The notes below the pieces were generated by a model. That model was not told the DNA's origin. It ran no database searches and saw only the letters and a program-made list of their open reading frames with translations. The translations under genes were made by a program, and so were the position numbers. Below are positions 20,500-32,419 of a stretch of DNA of 64,000 bases, piece after piece (positions within the stretch are counted from its first letter, which is position 1; the number at the start of each line of letters is the position of its first letter). Origin of the DNA: Neofusicoccum parvum. Its lineage: Eukaryota > Ascomycota > Dothideomycetes > Botryosphaeriales > Botryosphaeriaceae. The stretch covers positions 1,922,001 through 1,986,000 of the forward strand of contig CP087207.1 in NCBI GenBank assembly GCA_020912385.1. The letters are read 5' to 3'.

Positions 20500-23400
20500 G
20501 ATGAAATGATGGAGGAATTTGTCACTCTGCGGACCCAGAAATGAGGGAAGAGGGTCAGGCTAATGTAGTTGACAGGAGAGCTAGGAAAGCTAACGGCGTT
20601 CAGCCACAATGGAAGCGGTTGAGCACGGAGAACCAAAGGAACGGTTCAGGGCTCCTGATATACTTCGAAAGGCTAAAGGAATGTGTGGAGGGGGAGGATG
20701 GCGGCAAAGAAGGTTGATCGAACGGCCTTGACTAGTTATGCCCGGTGCGTCTTGGCTGTAGAGTCAGCGAGCCTGTCCGCTTGGCCAATGGTAGTAGAGA
20801 GGAGCCCACCCAGGGTTGAGGCAACCGAGCGTTCATTCAGCTTGACATGCGTGAGCCCTACTGGCCATTTCCCCTGCATCTGCCGTGGGGTGGCAGAGCA
20901 GGGACACATCCGCGCACGCCAATGAGGAGGCTTGCCGAGAGGGTCGACTCGGCGCAGCGACCTACTCCTAGGCTAGCAGTCGGTCTCCAGTCTATCGACG
21001 CAGAACATTGATGGGTTATTGACGCGCAAAGGGCCCCGGCCCGTCGCCCAGCTAGCACGGGTAGAGTGTGGCGCCCCGTTAGCCCAAGGAACCACTTTCC
21101 CCAAAGGGCTTAATGGCGACCTGGAACTGGGTGTCAATATTAAACGTGCAGGAGCAGTTTCTGAGGTTAACCATCCTTCTCCTGTCTTAGGGCTGTGTGC
21201 AGACATCCTGGGCGGGGAGCACGGTGCCGAGATCTAGCGATCCGGCTCGCGGCCGGCGCAGATTGGCGCAGGGCACTGCACCGGATCGAGGCAAGTCCTC
21301 GGGCGGTCCGCGGGTTCTGCAGCACAAGGTTTTCCTGAAGCCTGCCGGCGTCCCAGATTTTACACGCAACGCTCTCTCTGCAGCCCACACGTGGATGCGG
21401 GTCCAGATGCATGCCCGACAGGGCGCATTACCGCACATACTTTGCATGGCTGTCTTTTGCTCCAGCCGCTGAGTGTTGAGGCACCGAGACGTGAGGTGAT
21501 TCAACTGAAGCTTGAAATCTGAAATGATGGTCGCTGGGGTGCGAGATTGCTTAGGCCAATGACGCGAGATCGCCGCAAGCAATGTTCCTGGAGCATCCCT
21601 GTGTGAAGAATGCACAGCCATACTGGAACATGACCATCTGCAGGCACCGGCTTTCAGGCACGCTTTGCATGAGTTGTACAGTAGGAGTCTTTGCTATGTC
21701 AGGGGCGCAAGTGGAGCCGTGAGCCGTAGAAGCGTCATGGAGACTGTTGGCTATTGCTGCTGATCGCTATCTCAGTGGCTTGCGGCCGTGTCATTCCCGT
21801 CAGCGGGTTCCCGTGACAGGTAACGCCGGTCTGCACCCTGCACCGGCGAACGACCGCATCGTGGGATTCCCGTTAGGGCCAGTCTGGTGGTTTCATGAAG
21901 ACCGGTGCAGGCTGCAAACCAGGGAACCAGAGAATTGTGGAGAGCTGCTTGTCCTGGATGGCCGTGCTGGTTGCGGGCTTTACGAAGTAAATCACATCGG
22001 ACGTGGGGAATAGCGCGGAAACATCGCTTCGCAAGCGACTCAGGACGGCTAAACAGGTCACGGGAGGACGAAACGGAGGGTGCGGTGTGGCCAGGAGTCT
22101 TCACGGGGAAACAGACGTTAGCTGTCAACGCCGTCGTGTCGGAGTGACGGCGCGGCGCTTGGACACACTGACATCAACGCGTTTCCGGTGGTCACGACAC
22201 GCAACCGCCAGAACTCAGCTGCCCTCTCGACCGCGGAGGACGATCTCCATCCAGCAAAGGCTCTTGATCGGCACGGAGAGCGGATCCTGCGCGCGGGCGA
22301 ACCAGAGTCGAGTCACGCAGCCGTGTGGACGCGGCACTTGTGTCGTGAGTTTCGTGCCGCAAGTCAGGGCGCAGGCGGCGCGGGTCTACGCAGGTGTGGA
22401 GAAGCCGCCACCGGCGCTGGGTTAGCAAAGGGCACAGCTGAGGGCGGCGCGCACACCAATCGGCTGCTGGCTGCGCGTCGGTGCTGGCGTATCGCGGGAA
22501 GGAGCCTCGCAGCAAATTTTGCGCGCAGCGGACGGAGGCGTGCGCAATCCCGTGTGGGATCCTTTGCCGCCCGCCTCACCCAAGGACCAGACGTGCAGAT
22601 TCCCGCGAAGGATCGAGAGACTGCGATCGAGCGCATCCCTGCGGCGGTCCTCGATGCGGCGGGATCTCATCTCTCGGGACGGGGAAGAAGCCTGTCGCGG
22701 GTCGGCAAGCCGCGAGTTCCTGCGTTCGTGGGCTGCGTCGGAGCAGGTGCCGGGCAGATGAGTGGCCGCGGGAGAGAGGCGCGAGATGAGGATGCGGAAC
22801 GCGCTGGAGGGAGCGCGGCCTGGCGGCTGATCGGAGGCTTCCCGAAGATCCTTGCCGAGCGATCTGGCCCCAAGGCGCCTCAGCCCTTGGCCGTCCACTC
22901 GACCCAGCCCTGCGCCCACACGAACTGCCGCAAGAGTCACTCTCCAACACGCCCAACTCTGGTTGCGCATGCTCCGAGAAAGACCCAACCGTCGATAGTA
23001 GCTGGCGATCTCACTTTCGCTGTTCCACCTGCATCTTCGATCTGATCACGAGAAACTCTCCGAGTCTTCCCGTCCCGCCGCCGCCGCCGTCCCGCCGGGT
23101 AAGGACCAAGCGCACAGGGCAGCCGCAAGCCTCAAAGCCTCATCTCCGCCTCCTCATTGCCGCCGCCAGCCAGCTCTGCACTGCTGCTCAATTTCCTAGA
23201 ATGTGCCAGCCTGTCTTGGCGTCCCAGATGACGGGAAGAAAAATCCCCGGACCCAGGGGCGCGGTGATGGTTCACGGTTGACATGATGAGATCCCGTTGG
23301 GTTTCTTCATTTCCCATAGTCAATCGACCCCACGAAAGGATTCACGCTGCGTGAAATCGATAGACCATTGGAATCGGCGCAGTGGAGGTAACGTTAAGCA

Positions 23401-25189
23401 CAACTGCCGGATTTCCTGGGACAGGGGCTGTCACAGTATGAAAGGCTAGCGCGAAGAACACAAGCTTCTGAAAGACCAATCAAACCGAAAATCACGCTTG
23501 GTGCTGGCCAGTGGAGACATTCATTACGACATAGGAGTACGTCAACACGCAGGCATGAGCCGTCCGGATGAATTCCTGCCAAAAACTGCTCAACTTCACA
23601 AGAAACGCCAGATTCAGCACCTTCAGGATCTCCTTTCTTTCGCAATCCACCGCACCCCTATACTTCAAGCATCTGACGAGACAACACCCGCGGATCATAC
23701 GTGAACCCCAAGATCGAAACGTTCACTGCGGCTTTAGTCCAATCGAGCTGTCAAACGCGGTCCCTGCCTGAGACAGAGAAAATGGCGTTGTCCTCTCGTC
23801 ACAGAGCGCGCTCATCTAAGTCTTATAAAGATTATGCAAGGTATTTCGAGTTCTCAAAACATCCCAGCCGTGTAAAGAACAACTCGCATGGCCACGTTTA
23901 TTCTATAGCTTAGATAAATCCTACTGGTGCGGAGCCGATGCATCCATCGGGTACACACTTGCTTCGAATTGTACGCGAAAGTCATACGGATGGTTCCTTC
24001 AATCCCATCTACACTTCTTAAAATTATTGGACAATATCTATCAGCATATATATCCTGCTTGTACCCTCGTCCCTTTCCTGATCTGGTGTACTTGCAAGGG
24101 GATGTGTGGATTAATTGGGCTGCTCGGTTCTAATTTTTACAACTTCCCCTTTCTTTATAGACATTCCGCAAAGCAAACGCTGGGAAACCAACTTTCAGAT
24201 TCCCCCTCTACGTTCCATTTCTCCGAGTTCATGTTACCTTACTGGCCGCGATTCAAAGCTCTCCATGGGGTCGTGTGATGCGCCATGTGTCATGCATGGG
24301 GACGACCATGATGAGCTCGAGGCGCAATAGGAGCATCGGTAGTGTCCGCAGACCGGACAAGAGTCCGGTGTCAAGGCCGACAAATTTATGGACGAGCATT
24401 GACACTATTTCAAAGTCAGTATCTCGTGTAAATATGTAGATATGAACGTACGCATGTCCAGGCATCCGAATGTGTCCAAATCTCCAAGCTCTTCTCAAAA
24501 GTACGGCAAGCCTCGATCCCAGTGCTGCTACGGAGACCGTTATTGTGACGCGTTACATCTGATATGGAACGCGAGGCTTCTTCGTCACCAAGTTCGGATT
24601 GACATTCGCCTTGAGAGTCCCGCTTGTGAGGTACAAAAAATCAGCGATGTCTGTATCTCCTCATCAAGGCTCGGTGTGTTCTTACACAGTCGGAGTCGTG
24701 TGTTGTCCTTCGTGGAGTTGAGCGCGACATGAGTGGCGACTACTGCGTGGAACAGGAGGTGGGAGGCGGAAGGCGTTGAGGGTGGGGCTCGGCTCTTGGC
24801 TGCAGGTCTGCCAAATTCGAAAGAGAGCCGCAGCGAGTGCTCGTCGCTTGGTACCCGGGATGGGAGTAGTGAAGTCTTCGAAACCGCACACCCGGGCAGT
24901 TACACTATTCGCGGGGGGGATTGCGGATCTTCAGCCTCGTCGAAGATTCTTTGCAGAAAGGTGCAGCCGACGCTGATAAGCAGGGCGGGGTCAGGTGAGG
25001 TGGCGCAGCGTAGCCTTGTTTAAGCGAGCGAATGACAATCGTGTTAGGCCAAGGCTGCTGTGTACTTTGTCTCGGCCTTCTCAGGACAACCTCCTCGTTT
25101 CCTCCATTATATTTTGTCCTCAAGTCTCATTCGTGATCCACTGCTCATGCCGGGCACATTCCACGGCTTGGCCATATTTTCCCGTCGCG
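20500..25189. other. 4.7-kb stretch without a supported gene
   Basis: The first 300 bases are the RGS promoter. From about 20700 to 23100 the DNA is GC-rich with many overlapping frames, including a 285-codon one at 22188-23045. None shows a domain, a hydrophobic pattern or splice logic. From 23200 to 24700 it becomes AT-rich with short frames only. A run of CCG repeats sits near 23075. The last 400 bases form the promoter of the CorA-like gene. Confidence 0.45.
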
Positions 25190-27177
25190 ATGGCCGAACC
25201 AGCCGAGGCCTGGGATAATCGCTTCTCCGAGCGTCGCCCAGGAAAAGTCTATGAGGCTGAAAACAGGAAGCCCCTCAGCAAAGTGCCCCCCGAAACCGCT
25301 CGAAAAAGGTTTCTTTCACGCCGAGAAAGCCTGGATCCACCTAATCAATCTCAATACTCAGCACTGAAGCTCTTTCTTGAGCGTTCCGTCTCTGAAGTCA
25401 CGGACAAGGCTGGAATCGTGCTCTTGGACGATCGTCGTGATCGATCGGCGGGCGCGGCAGCAACTCTGAGAAAATGGGATTCTGAAGGACCACAAACAAA
25501 CTATATGAACTACCCACCAGCTGGTGACCCAACACATCTCTTCAGAGAGGTCGTGTCGGTCGCAAAACTGACAGGAAGGTTGAAAGCTGACGTATGCTTC
25601 CGCTCCTGTGTTATGTTCCGATTAGAAGCGAATGTGAAGTAACTCCTGCACAGAGAGAAAGACTGGGTGCCGAGAAGAGGAACATGTAAGCCTCCGCTGA
25701 TGCAACACAATTCGTGCTGACCATGCTGTTGCAGATACATTGCCAACATCACAAGTGGGTGCATAGATGCACTCATCCAAACGGCTGCCGAACGCTCACT
25801 TCCTGTGCTCCGCAACTTTACCGATCATCACATAAGAAGGAGACATGCTTTCAATATCCATTTCGATCAGGTAGGTCATCGTGTGTTGTGAGAGGTTGCA
25901 GTCTCTCACATATCTTTCAGACCGAAAGTATCTTCAACCTCGAGCTTCACATACCATTCTTTACTTTTCGATCTGGAGATGGTATCGGTGATCCGAGAAC
26001 AATTGATGGCGAAGAATTTCGCCGTTCCAGACCTCTTCCACTGGGGGGGCCAATGGATCATTACTACGAAGGACAGATATCTTTTCTGGTGAGTGGAATT
26101 GACGAATGGTTCTGGCAAAGCTATTGTTTTGTCGATACATATTTTGGTGAGGAAGAAGACCCCTGGGAATACTACAAAGAGGAACCCGGCGGCGACCCAG
26201 CATCTGGTGGACACATATGGCTGAAAACCCCTGTCTGGAATCCACGCGAGTACTTCCTTGTTGTCTTGTCAAGACGAATGAGGCAGACATCGTTGGAATG
26301 GATCGTTCTGATCAATACTTTCGAAGAAAAGATGGATAAATACGTACGCCACCTTCGTCTCTTGCTTATAAAAGACTCTAACAGTAAGCAGCAACAGGAC
26401 CAAGAGACCGACAGATCATTTGTGGACGATCATGGCCTTTCCCAAACCGAGAGTTTGCACATGACTGTGGCGACGATAAGAAGGTTCCGAGATTGTATTT
26501 CAGGCACGATTGATGCTTGGGAGGAATTTGAAGGGGGCGGAAAGCGCCATCTTGAGACAACCGGCAGTGACAAGTTCTGCAAACGATGGGAAGGTCACCT
26601 CATTGAGGTTCGGAAGCATGTCTCTGCGTTTAAATCTCTGCAAAAAAGGTTGGAGCAGAAGATGAATCTTTTTGACAGCAAACTTGCGAGTGTAAGCATT
26701 ATATTTTACTTCATGGAAAAGCTTTACCAATCTTTCTACTTGGGAAACGCTTCATGTGCTAATTGAGCAGCTTATGAGTGCGTCTTCACTCAGTGAGGCT
26801 ACAACGGCATCTAGGCAAGGCTCTGATATTGGAATATTCACTAGATTGTCAACGGTAAGTGACGTAGGTGCACTGACGAGATCTGTAGATAATAGACTAA
26901 CAATCTACTAGCTTATCCAGACCATTTCAATCACGACTGTAAGTCAAAGGCTCGGCTGAGGCACAATTTTTCAGACGAATGAGACTAATTCAAATTTTAG
27001 GCAATCTTCAGCATGGCTATGATCCCCGGTGGCTCCCAATCATGGATTGGATATGCTTGCCTCTCTATTTTTGTCTTCTCGCTCATACCTATGGTTTTCC
27101 GGTACCCTAGAATTCTCTATCTCGTCTATAAAGATCGTTCTACTGCTAGACAAAGGGTGGTACGGAGCGCTAGATGA
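25190..27177 (+). CDS. CorA-like membrane protein, intact paralogue
   Basis: Seven proposed exons (25190-25578, 25626-25685, 25735-25870, 25921-26691, 26771-26854, 26912-26938, 27001-27177) encode about 547 residues. The long N-terminal part is soluble with 'LLDDRRD', 'FHIPFF'-like, 'VWNPREYFLVVLSRRM' and 'TIRRFRD' blocks. Residues about 481-528 form two hydrophobic helices separated by 'MAMIPGGSQSW', then a basic tail. This layout matches fungal proteins annotated as CorA-like Mg2+ transporters; the GMN signature is absent, so ion transport is uncertain. The first donor is the weakest point: GTTGAA at 25579 keeps frame, while the nicer GTATGC at 25592 leads to a stop. The frame is otherwise clean. 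The broken inverted copy lies at 9762-11860. Confidence 0.78.
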
Positions 27178-27337
27178 CCATGACAACAATACTTGGGCTG
27201 CAATCTGGCCCTTTCGCGCCTGAATATTTTCAATGATCAAGTACCAGAGATCAGATATGATGCAAATGGATATTTCATGTATGATGGTTAGATGATGCTC
27301 CCGCGGAGTATATCTCCAGACGTTCAATGGTAGTTAT

Positions 27338-28594
27338 CTAAAGACGAGCTAACGGTCCCTCAGACTTAACAATGGCCAATGACGCCTTCGTGATTTCTGC
27401 AATCGTGGAGCATCCGGTCAACTGCATGCAATGCTTGAACTCTTCGTAGAGAATGTTTAACACTTTGTCAACACCGGCTTCTCCATTGTACTGCGAGGAT
27501 AGATTAGTCAATACCTCTGTCGTTAAGAATTAGCAGGAAGGTGACATACCGCCAATCCCCACACCGTCGGTCTCCCTATCCAGCAGCACTCTGCGCCCAA
27601 CGCTAGCGCCTTGAACACATCGGCCCCACTCCTGATTCCTCCATCAACATGCACCCTAATCTTCCCCTCCGCTGCCTTCACACACGCCGGCAACGCATCT
27701 ATACTTGCCGGCGTGCCATCCAGCTGCCTCCCGCCATGGTTACTCACCACTACGCCATCACAACCCCACTCCCTCGCCCTCACCACATCTTCCGGTGCCA
27801 ACACGCCCTTGACCCAAATCTCCATCTTCGTCCTCGCCCTCAACCACGGAATCTCCTCCGCCCACGAATGCGCATCCGACAACCACCCATGCATCCTCTC
27901 ATGCGTGATCTTCGTCACCCTCTCCATCCCGTCCCCCACCTCCATCATCGGAAACCCCAGCTCAGCCGGCGTGCGAAAGTGATTCCTAGTCTGCGACCAG
28001 CGCACGCCGAGCACCGGGCTGTCGGCCGTCAGCAAGATAGCCCTACACCCAGCGGCCTCGGCGCGCGCGACGATGCGCTCCTGCAGCGCGCGGTCGCGCA
28101 TCGAGTACAGCTGCATGGCGTGCGCGACCGGCCCCACCGCCGCGCCGGCCGCGCGGATCTCCTCGATCGAGTGGTTCGCGTAGCTGGACACGCCCATGTG
28201 GATCCCCCGCCGCGCCGCTGCCCGGCTGCTGGCTAGCTCGCCGGACGGGTGCGCCATGGCTTGCAGCCCGGCCGGCGCGATGCAGCAGGGGAAGGAGACG
28301 CGGGTGCCGAGGACGGTGGTGGATGGGTCGGCGCGTGAGACGTCGACGAGGACGCGGGGGAGGAGGCGGTACTTGGCGAACGCGGCGGTGTTGTCGTGGA
28401 CGGTGGTTTGGGTCGTGGCGCCGGCGTTGTAGAAGTCTGAGGGTGGGTTAGCGGGTTAAGAGGGGGGAATGTTTTGGGTGCGGTGTACCGCGAGCGGTTT
28501 TGGAGAGGGTTTTGTCTGCTTCTTGCTTCACGTCGTCGATTGAGAGAATCATCGGTTCGGGACCAGCTTGGGTCGGGACGGGTTTGCCTGCCAT
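27338..28594 (-). CDS. FMN-dependent 2-hydroxyacid dehydrogenase/oxidase
   Basis: Three exons (28489-28594, 27550-28436, 27338-27490) encode 381 residues. The enzyme should oxidise an L-2-hydroxy acid (lactate or glycolate type) to the keto acid using FMN in a TIM barrel. Family blocks appear in order: 'DFYNAGATTQTT', 'FPCCIAPAGLQAMAHPSGE', 'QLYSMRDR', 'ILLTADSPVLGVRW', 'VVSNHGGRQLDG' with the active-site His and Arg, 'VHVDGGIRSGADVFKALALGA', and the C-terminal 'LTGCSTIAEI'. No cytochrome b2 domain or mitochondrial presequence precedes it. The sequence fits glycolate oxidase or lactate 2-monooxygenase relatives; substrate cannot be set from sequence. Its 3' end is 160 bases from the convergent CorA-like gene. 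Confidence 0.92.
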
Positions 28595-29557
28595 CTTGAG
28601 ATGGAATAACGGAAGTTTGAGATACTTAGGTTGGCTTCGGAAAAAACTTTGGTACGGGATCTATTTATCTCTTTTATTGTCCGGATATTTTCACTAATCC
28701 GATAGAGACACCGTCCGTCACGGTGTGAGGGGTAGAGATCGGGAGACCCCCGCATGCACCTCGACGCCTCCGCTGACTCAGATAAGCCGCAGCGGCATCT
28801 ATCCTCCACGTACCATTACAGGCAATGACCCGTGGCCCTAATGCAGGGTGATCTTGGTATTACTCCGTGAAACGATCCTCTTACGGTATGTCGGTGACCT
28901 AATTAGTTCACCATCTTGACCACATGCAACTCCTCGTCTGACACTACTCTGACATCCTTAGTACCAAGCAGAGGTTGAGATTTGAGGGGCTGATGAAAGC
29001 GCAGCCTTACTGGTCACTGTGCAGCACCGTTGCTTCGTCCCACTAAAGGACGATTCTATAATTGAAGCGCATATGATCTGAACAGAGCTCCATCGCGGAG
29101 AAGCATTAGGAGAGTGTTAAGGGGTTTGGAGGAATCACGGCCAGGCTACAGTAAGGCGTGTATGAGAAAGTTTGAATAAGGTGCGAGCGGTGTTTGTAGA
29201 CAATTTGGGGCACCAAATCATAGTGAGAGGGTTTTCGCAAGTCGAATAAAATAGCACGGATGGAGGACACAAAGAATACAAAGAAAAATTGAAAGCGACG
29301 AGCATCTGGAGCAGCTCATGAAGAATGGCTCGCTCATTCACATCTCAAGGAACCCAACAAACAATCAAGACCGAATTTCAAGCAATGGCTTTTAGGATGA
29401 TTTTTTCAATTTCAAAGTAGAAGAACTCCAGTGAACTATTTTTCTAAACCAAACTCAATCGAACCAGTTACTCCAACGCCAACTGAAATGCACGAACAGA
29501 GAACATGTACCTACCTCATGACCACTACCGAGCCGAAAACGCCCCTCAGCGGCTCAT
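28595..29557. other. Intergenic
   Basis: It holds the promoter of the dehydrogenase and the 3' flank of the miniprotein gene. No other gene recognised. Confidence 0.4.
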
Positions 29558-29716
29558 CTAAAGCCAACCGCAGCGGTTGCAGTAGGTGTGCCACGTACAA
29601 CCTGAGCAGGTGTAATTGTATGAGTTAAGACCACCGCATTGGCAGCAGGTCCAGCTGCTGGGTGCAGATTCAAGCACCGGCTCAGCCGGTCCTTCAGTAG
29701 TGTGAGTGTTGCACAT
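29558..29716 (-). CDS. 52-residue zinc-ribbon-like miniprotein
   Basis: This frame is too short for most gene finders. It reads M-C-N-T at the start, an acidic/Pro-rich stretch, then 'SWTCCQCGGLN', 'YTCSGC', 'WHTYCNRCGWL' and a TAG stop. The pattern W-x-C-x-x-C-G-x-x-N followed by C-x2-C-x2-H-x2-C-x2-C is the metal-ligand layout of a small zinc ribbon seen in many short fungal proteins. A TATA box lies 139 bases upstream. Eight of 52 residues are Cys and the ligands are evenly paired, which is unlikely by chance. There is no signal peptide. Function is unknown; protein- or RNA-binding in the nucleus or cytosol is possible. The 196-residue protein at 12159 shares the C-terminal motif style. 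Confidence 0.6.
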   Translation of the reverse strand: MCNTHTTEGPAEPVLESAPSSWTCCQCGGLNSYNYTCSGCTWHTYCNRCGWL

Positions 29717-30892
29717 GCTGAGTGTGTTTTGGTGTGGTTGAGGAGAGTATGGAAAGTCCAGAGTGCTGCGTAATGAGCGAATAGTCTAGAGTGGAGATAA
29801 GGAAGTGTTTGAGAGTGTTGATAGATACTGACTATTAAAGCAAGAGGCAAGGTGCCTTATATCTGATTACCAGCCAGCATTGTTCAATCACAGAGTTTTG
29901 AACAAAGATTCTGTACAAAAAATACAATAGCATTGTTAGTCTCAGTTCGGGGCACACCTTCAAGGTACACTACCTAAGGCTGCCGTCGAGTCCCCTTGAT
30001 GTCTACAACTTGACTCAAGGTGCGGGGAGATGAAACACCAATCCAGGTGGCTTTGCGTGTTTTTCCCATGCTTCAAATTCCCACATTCCTCATGTTGACA
30101 TGCATATCTCTGACGGCCAGGATTGTGGTGCACGACCGAAGAGCGTGTGCCAAGAGGGCGTGTCCCAAGCGCAGGCGAGAGTTGTTACACGGAGTCGGAA
30201 GACAATGGCATTGTCACAAGAGCATGGTTCACCCTAGCCATCACAGTCTGGAGCGTATTTTGGACGCACTCAGCGGAACATTGGTGTCAGTAACGACGCT
30301 TTGAATGATCTGGTAGCTAATTGACCTTCATTAAAGGCCGTTGGCACTTCATTGCTAATTGAAAGATTGTAGTTCTGCTCAAGTGCGGCATAAGCTCTAA
30401 CATACACAACAGAAGCGGCAAGACCCTGGAACTAAAAATCATAAAAGGCGTGGTGATAGATAAAGAAGGTCTATTAAACAAGCATCCGGCAGGCCCGAAA
30501 GTGAGCCGTGATCGATAAATTCCATACTGACAGGAAATATTTCCGCGGCGCTAAATCTTGAATCTTTGAAAGAAAGTCTTTGATTAATTAATTTGGAAAC
30601 TAAGCTCATTTCACATTTCACAGTAAATAGTCCAACACCGAGAACGAGTATCATCAAATATCTCAGAAAGGGACTTTATTTCATTTCAAGTGGAATGACT
30701 TACCTGAGCTCCTCTAAGCTTAGCTCCATATCCTCTATCCATGCAATAAACTCAAATCGAATCCAATATGAAATTTTCAAACTAAACGGAAGAGGACACT
30801 TGCCAGTTCAAGCGCCATCCACTTACCTGCCTCGATCCTGCTCCCACTCACTTGACCTCCTCAGCACCCTCTACCCCTTACCTGCTCATTCC
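29717..30892. other. Intergenic with miniprotein promoter
   Basis: The first 150 bases form the miniprotein leader and promoter. The rest is AT-rich and shows no convincing gene. Confidence 0.4.
29855..29863 (-). promoter_or_regulatory. TATA box of the miniprotein gene
   Basis: GATATAAGG on the minus strand, 139 bases before the start codon at 29716. Confidence 0.5.
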
Positions 30893-31444
30893 TCACTCCT
30901 CATCACGCCGCTCCGCATCCCACTCCATCCTGGCCGGATGAACCGGCAGAGTGAAGCTTGTCGCCGCCGCGGGCTGCGGCCCCCGCGATCCCGGCGCCGG
31001 CCGGAAAGTCAGCCGTCCAAAATCCGGCGTAACCTCCGCTGAGTCCGGCGCCGGCGTGAGCGGCTCCACCTCCGGCTGGGTCGGCAGCGGGGCGGGCGGG
31101 AAGGTGACACGCAAGATCAGCACACCCAGCTCGACGTGCAGCGTCGCCTCCAGTTGGATCTGGTCGGGGGTGCTGTCCGGCGCGGGGTGGATGAAGGAGT
31201 GCGTGACCATGCCATCGATGGAGCAGGTCGGGCAGAGGCAGTGGTGTGGGGGGAAGGCCAACTGGAGTGCGAAGAAGCGGGCCAGGCAGCTGGCGTGGTA
31301 GATGCAGCCGCAGTTAGGGAGGAGGATGGGGTGGTAGGCGGGGTAGAAGGAGCTGAAGGGGAAGCCGCATGCGGGGCAGCGGTGTAGGGCCTGAGTGCCG
31401 GTGGCGGTAGGGAGGGTGAAGGTGGTGGATGATGGTCCGGCCAT
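30893..31444 (-). CDS. RING-like zinc-binding protein
   Basis: A single-exon frame gives 183 residues from the ATG at 31444 (context CCAACATGG); an in-frame ATG at 31531 would add 29 Ser/Thr/Pro-rich residues. Residues about 20-75 contain 'CPACGFPF', 'PNCGCIYHASC' and 'CLCPTC', a C-x2-C ... C-x-C-x2-H-x2-C ... C-x-C-x2-C layout resembling a RING finger with non-standard spacing. The remainder is Pro-rich with one beta-like hydrophobic block ('LHVELGVLILRVTF'). RING domains usually recruit E2 enzymes for ubiquitin transfer, but the irregular ligand pattern makes ligase activity uncertain. No signal or membrane segment is seen. High GC at the 3' end makes long antisense frames that I ignore. 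Confidence 0.6.
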   Translation of the reverse strand: MAGPSSTTFTLPTATGTQALHRCPACGFPFSSFYPAYHPILLPNCGCIYHASCLARFFALQLAFPPHHCLCPTCSIDGMVTHSFIHPAPDSTPDQIQLEATLHVELGVLILRVTFPPAPLPTQPEVEPLTPAPDSAEVTPDFGRLTFRPAPGSRGPQPAAATSFTLPVHPARMEWDAERRDEE

Positions 31445-32419
31445 GTTGGATTGGGTTGGGGTTGGCTGAGAGTGGTGGCTGGGTGTCGTGGTTGAGGTAT
31501 TAAGTACCGTGTAGGGTAAAATGTTTGCCAAAAGCGGAGGCGCCGAATAAGTGTCGGCTATGTGGAAACAGGGAATTTGTGGGGGTAGACGCCGAGGGTT
31601 GTAAGTGGTATTACTTATGATATCGCAAATCTAAGATTGTAGCAAGATGTTGTAAGCTGTTTACTTGCACTGCCAAAATTTTGAGATGTATACAGTAATA
31701 CAATGGTGTAGAGGTAGCATTGTCGGGATGTCATTCAAAACAAAGGCGTTGTTCTTCGCTCGCTGTCTTCACCCGCCAAGACGACCATACACATCGAAAT
31801 GATCCACCTCCCGAGTGTTTCAGCAAATTGGGCATTCGTATGAAAAAGAAGTAGTAATTCCCTAAGCTAGCTATATTGAGTCGTAAGACGGCATTTGGGA
31901 CCCATCACTGGGCGCCGCGGAATATGTAGGTTGGAAATAAAATCTTTTATCTAGCACTGAACATCGTAATACTTTTCCATCATTCCCCTGGTCTTAAAAT
32001 GACCGGGTTCGGAAATGTGGATGATGCCGTCCTCAGCAGAATCAAACTCGCGGACAGGCCTAGCAAGAGTTTCGCGGTCTTTGCGTAGGGCCCACTGACG
32101 CATTGAAACCCAACTCTGCCACAGTGTGTTTTGGCCACCTCATCGGCAATCCAAACTCCAGCTTTATCCAAAAACTTCTAAAGCAATCATCTTCAGTGAT
32201 TCTTGTGTAACAGTAAGCTGATAGGAGAGCCAAGAAGCCGAGGTCCAGCCTTGCGTAAGCACTGCGCCGCATGGAAGCAAAACCCCACTTCGTCTCCTCT
32301 CGTGGGCCTGGAAACCCAACGTTACACTCTCATCATCAACTTCAAACCACAGCTACTTCGGTTATTGTCTCAGACTTTCGTACCTCCTTCATAATAGTAT
32401 CCCCATTCTCTGGACCATC
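31445..32419. other. Intergenic, promoter of NLR gene
   Basis: It lies between divergent genes. AT-rich near 31560-31900. No supported coding frame or repeat. Confidence 0.4.

Noticed and set aside
22188..23045. 285-codon plus-strand frame
   Set aside because: Low-complexity Ala/Arg/Ser composition in a GC-rich block with similar frames on the other strand.
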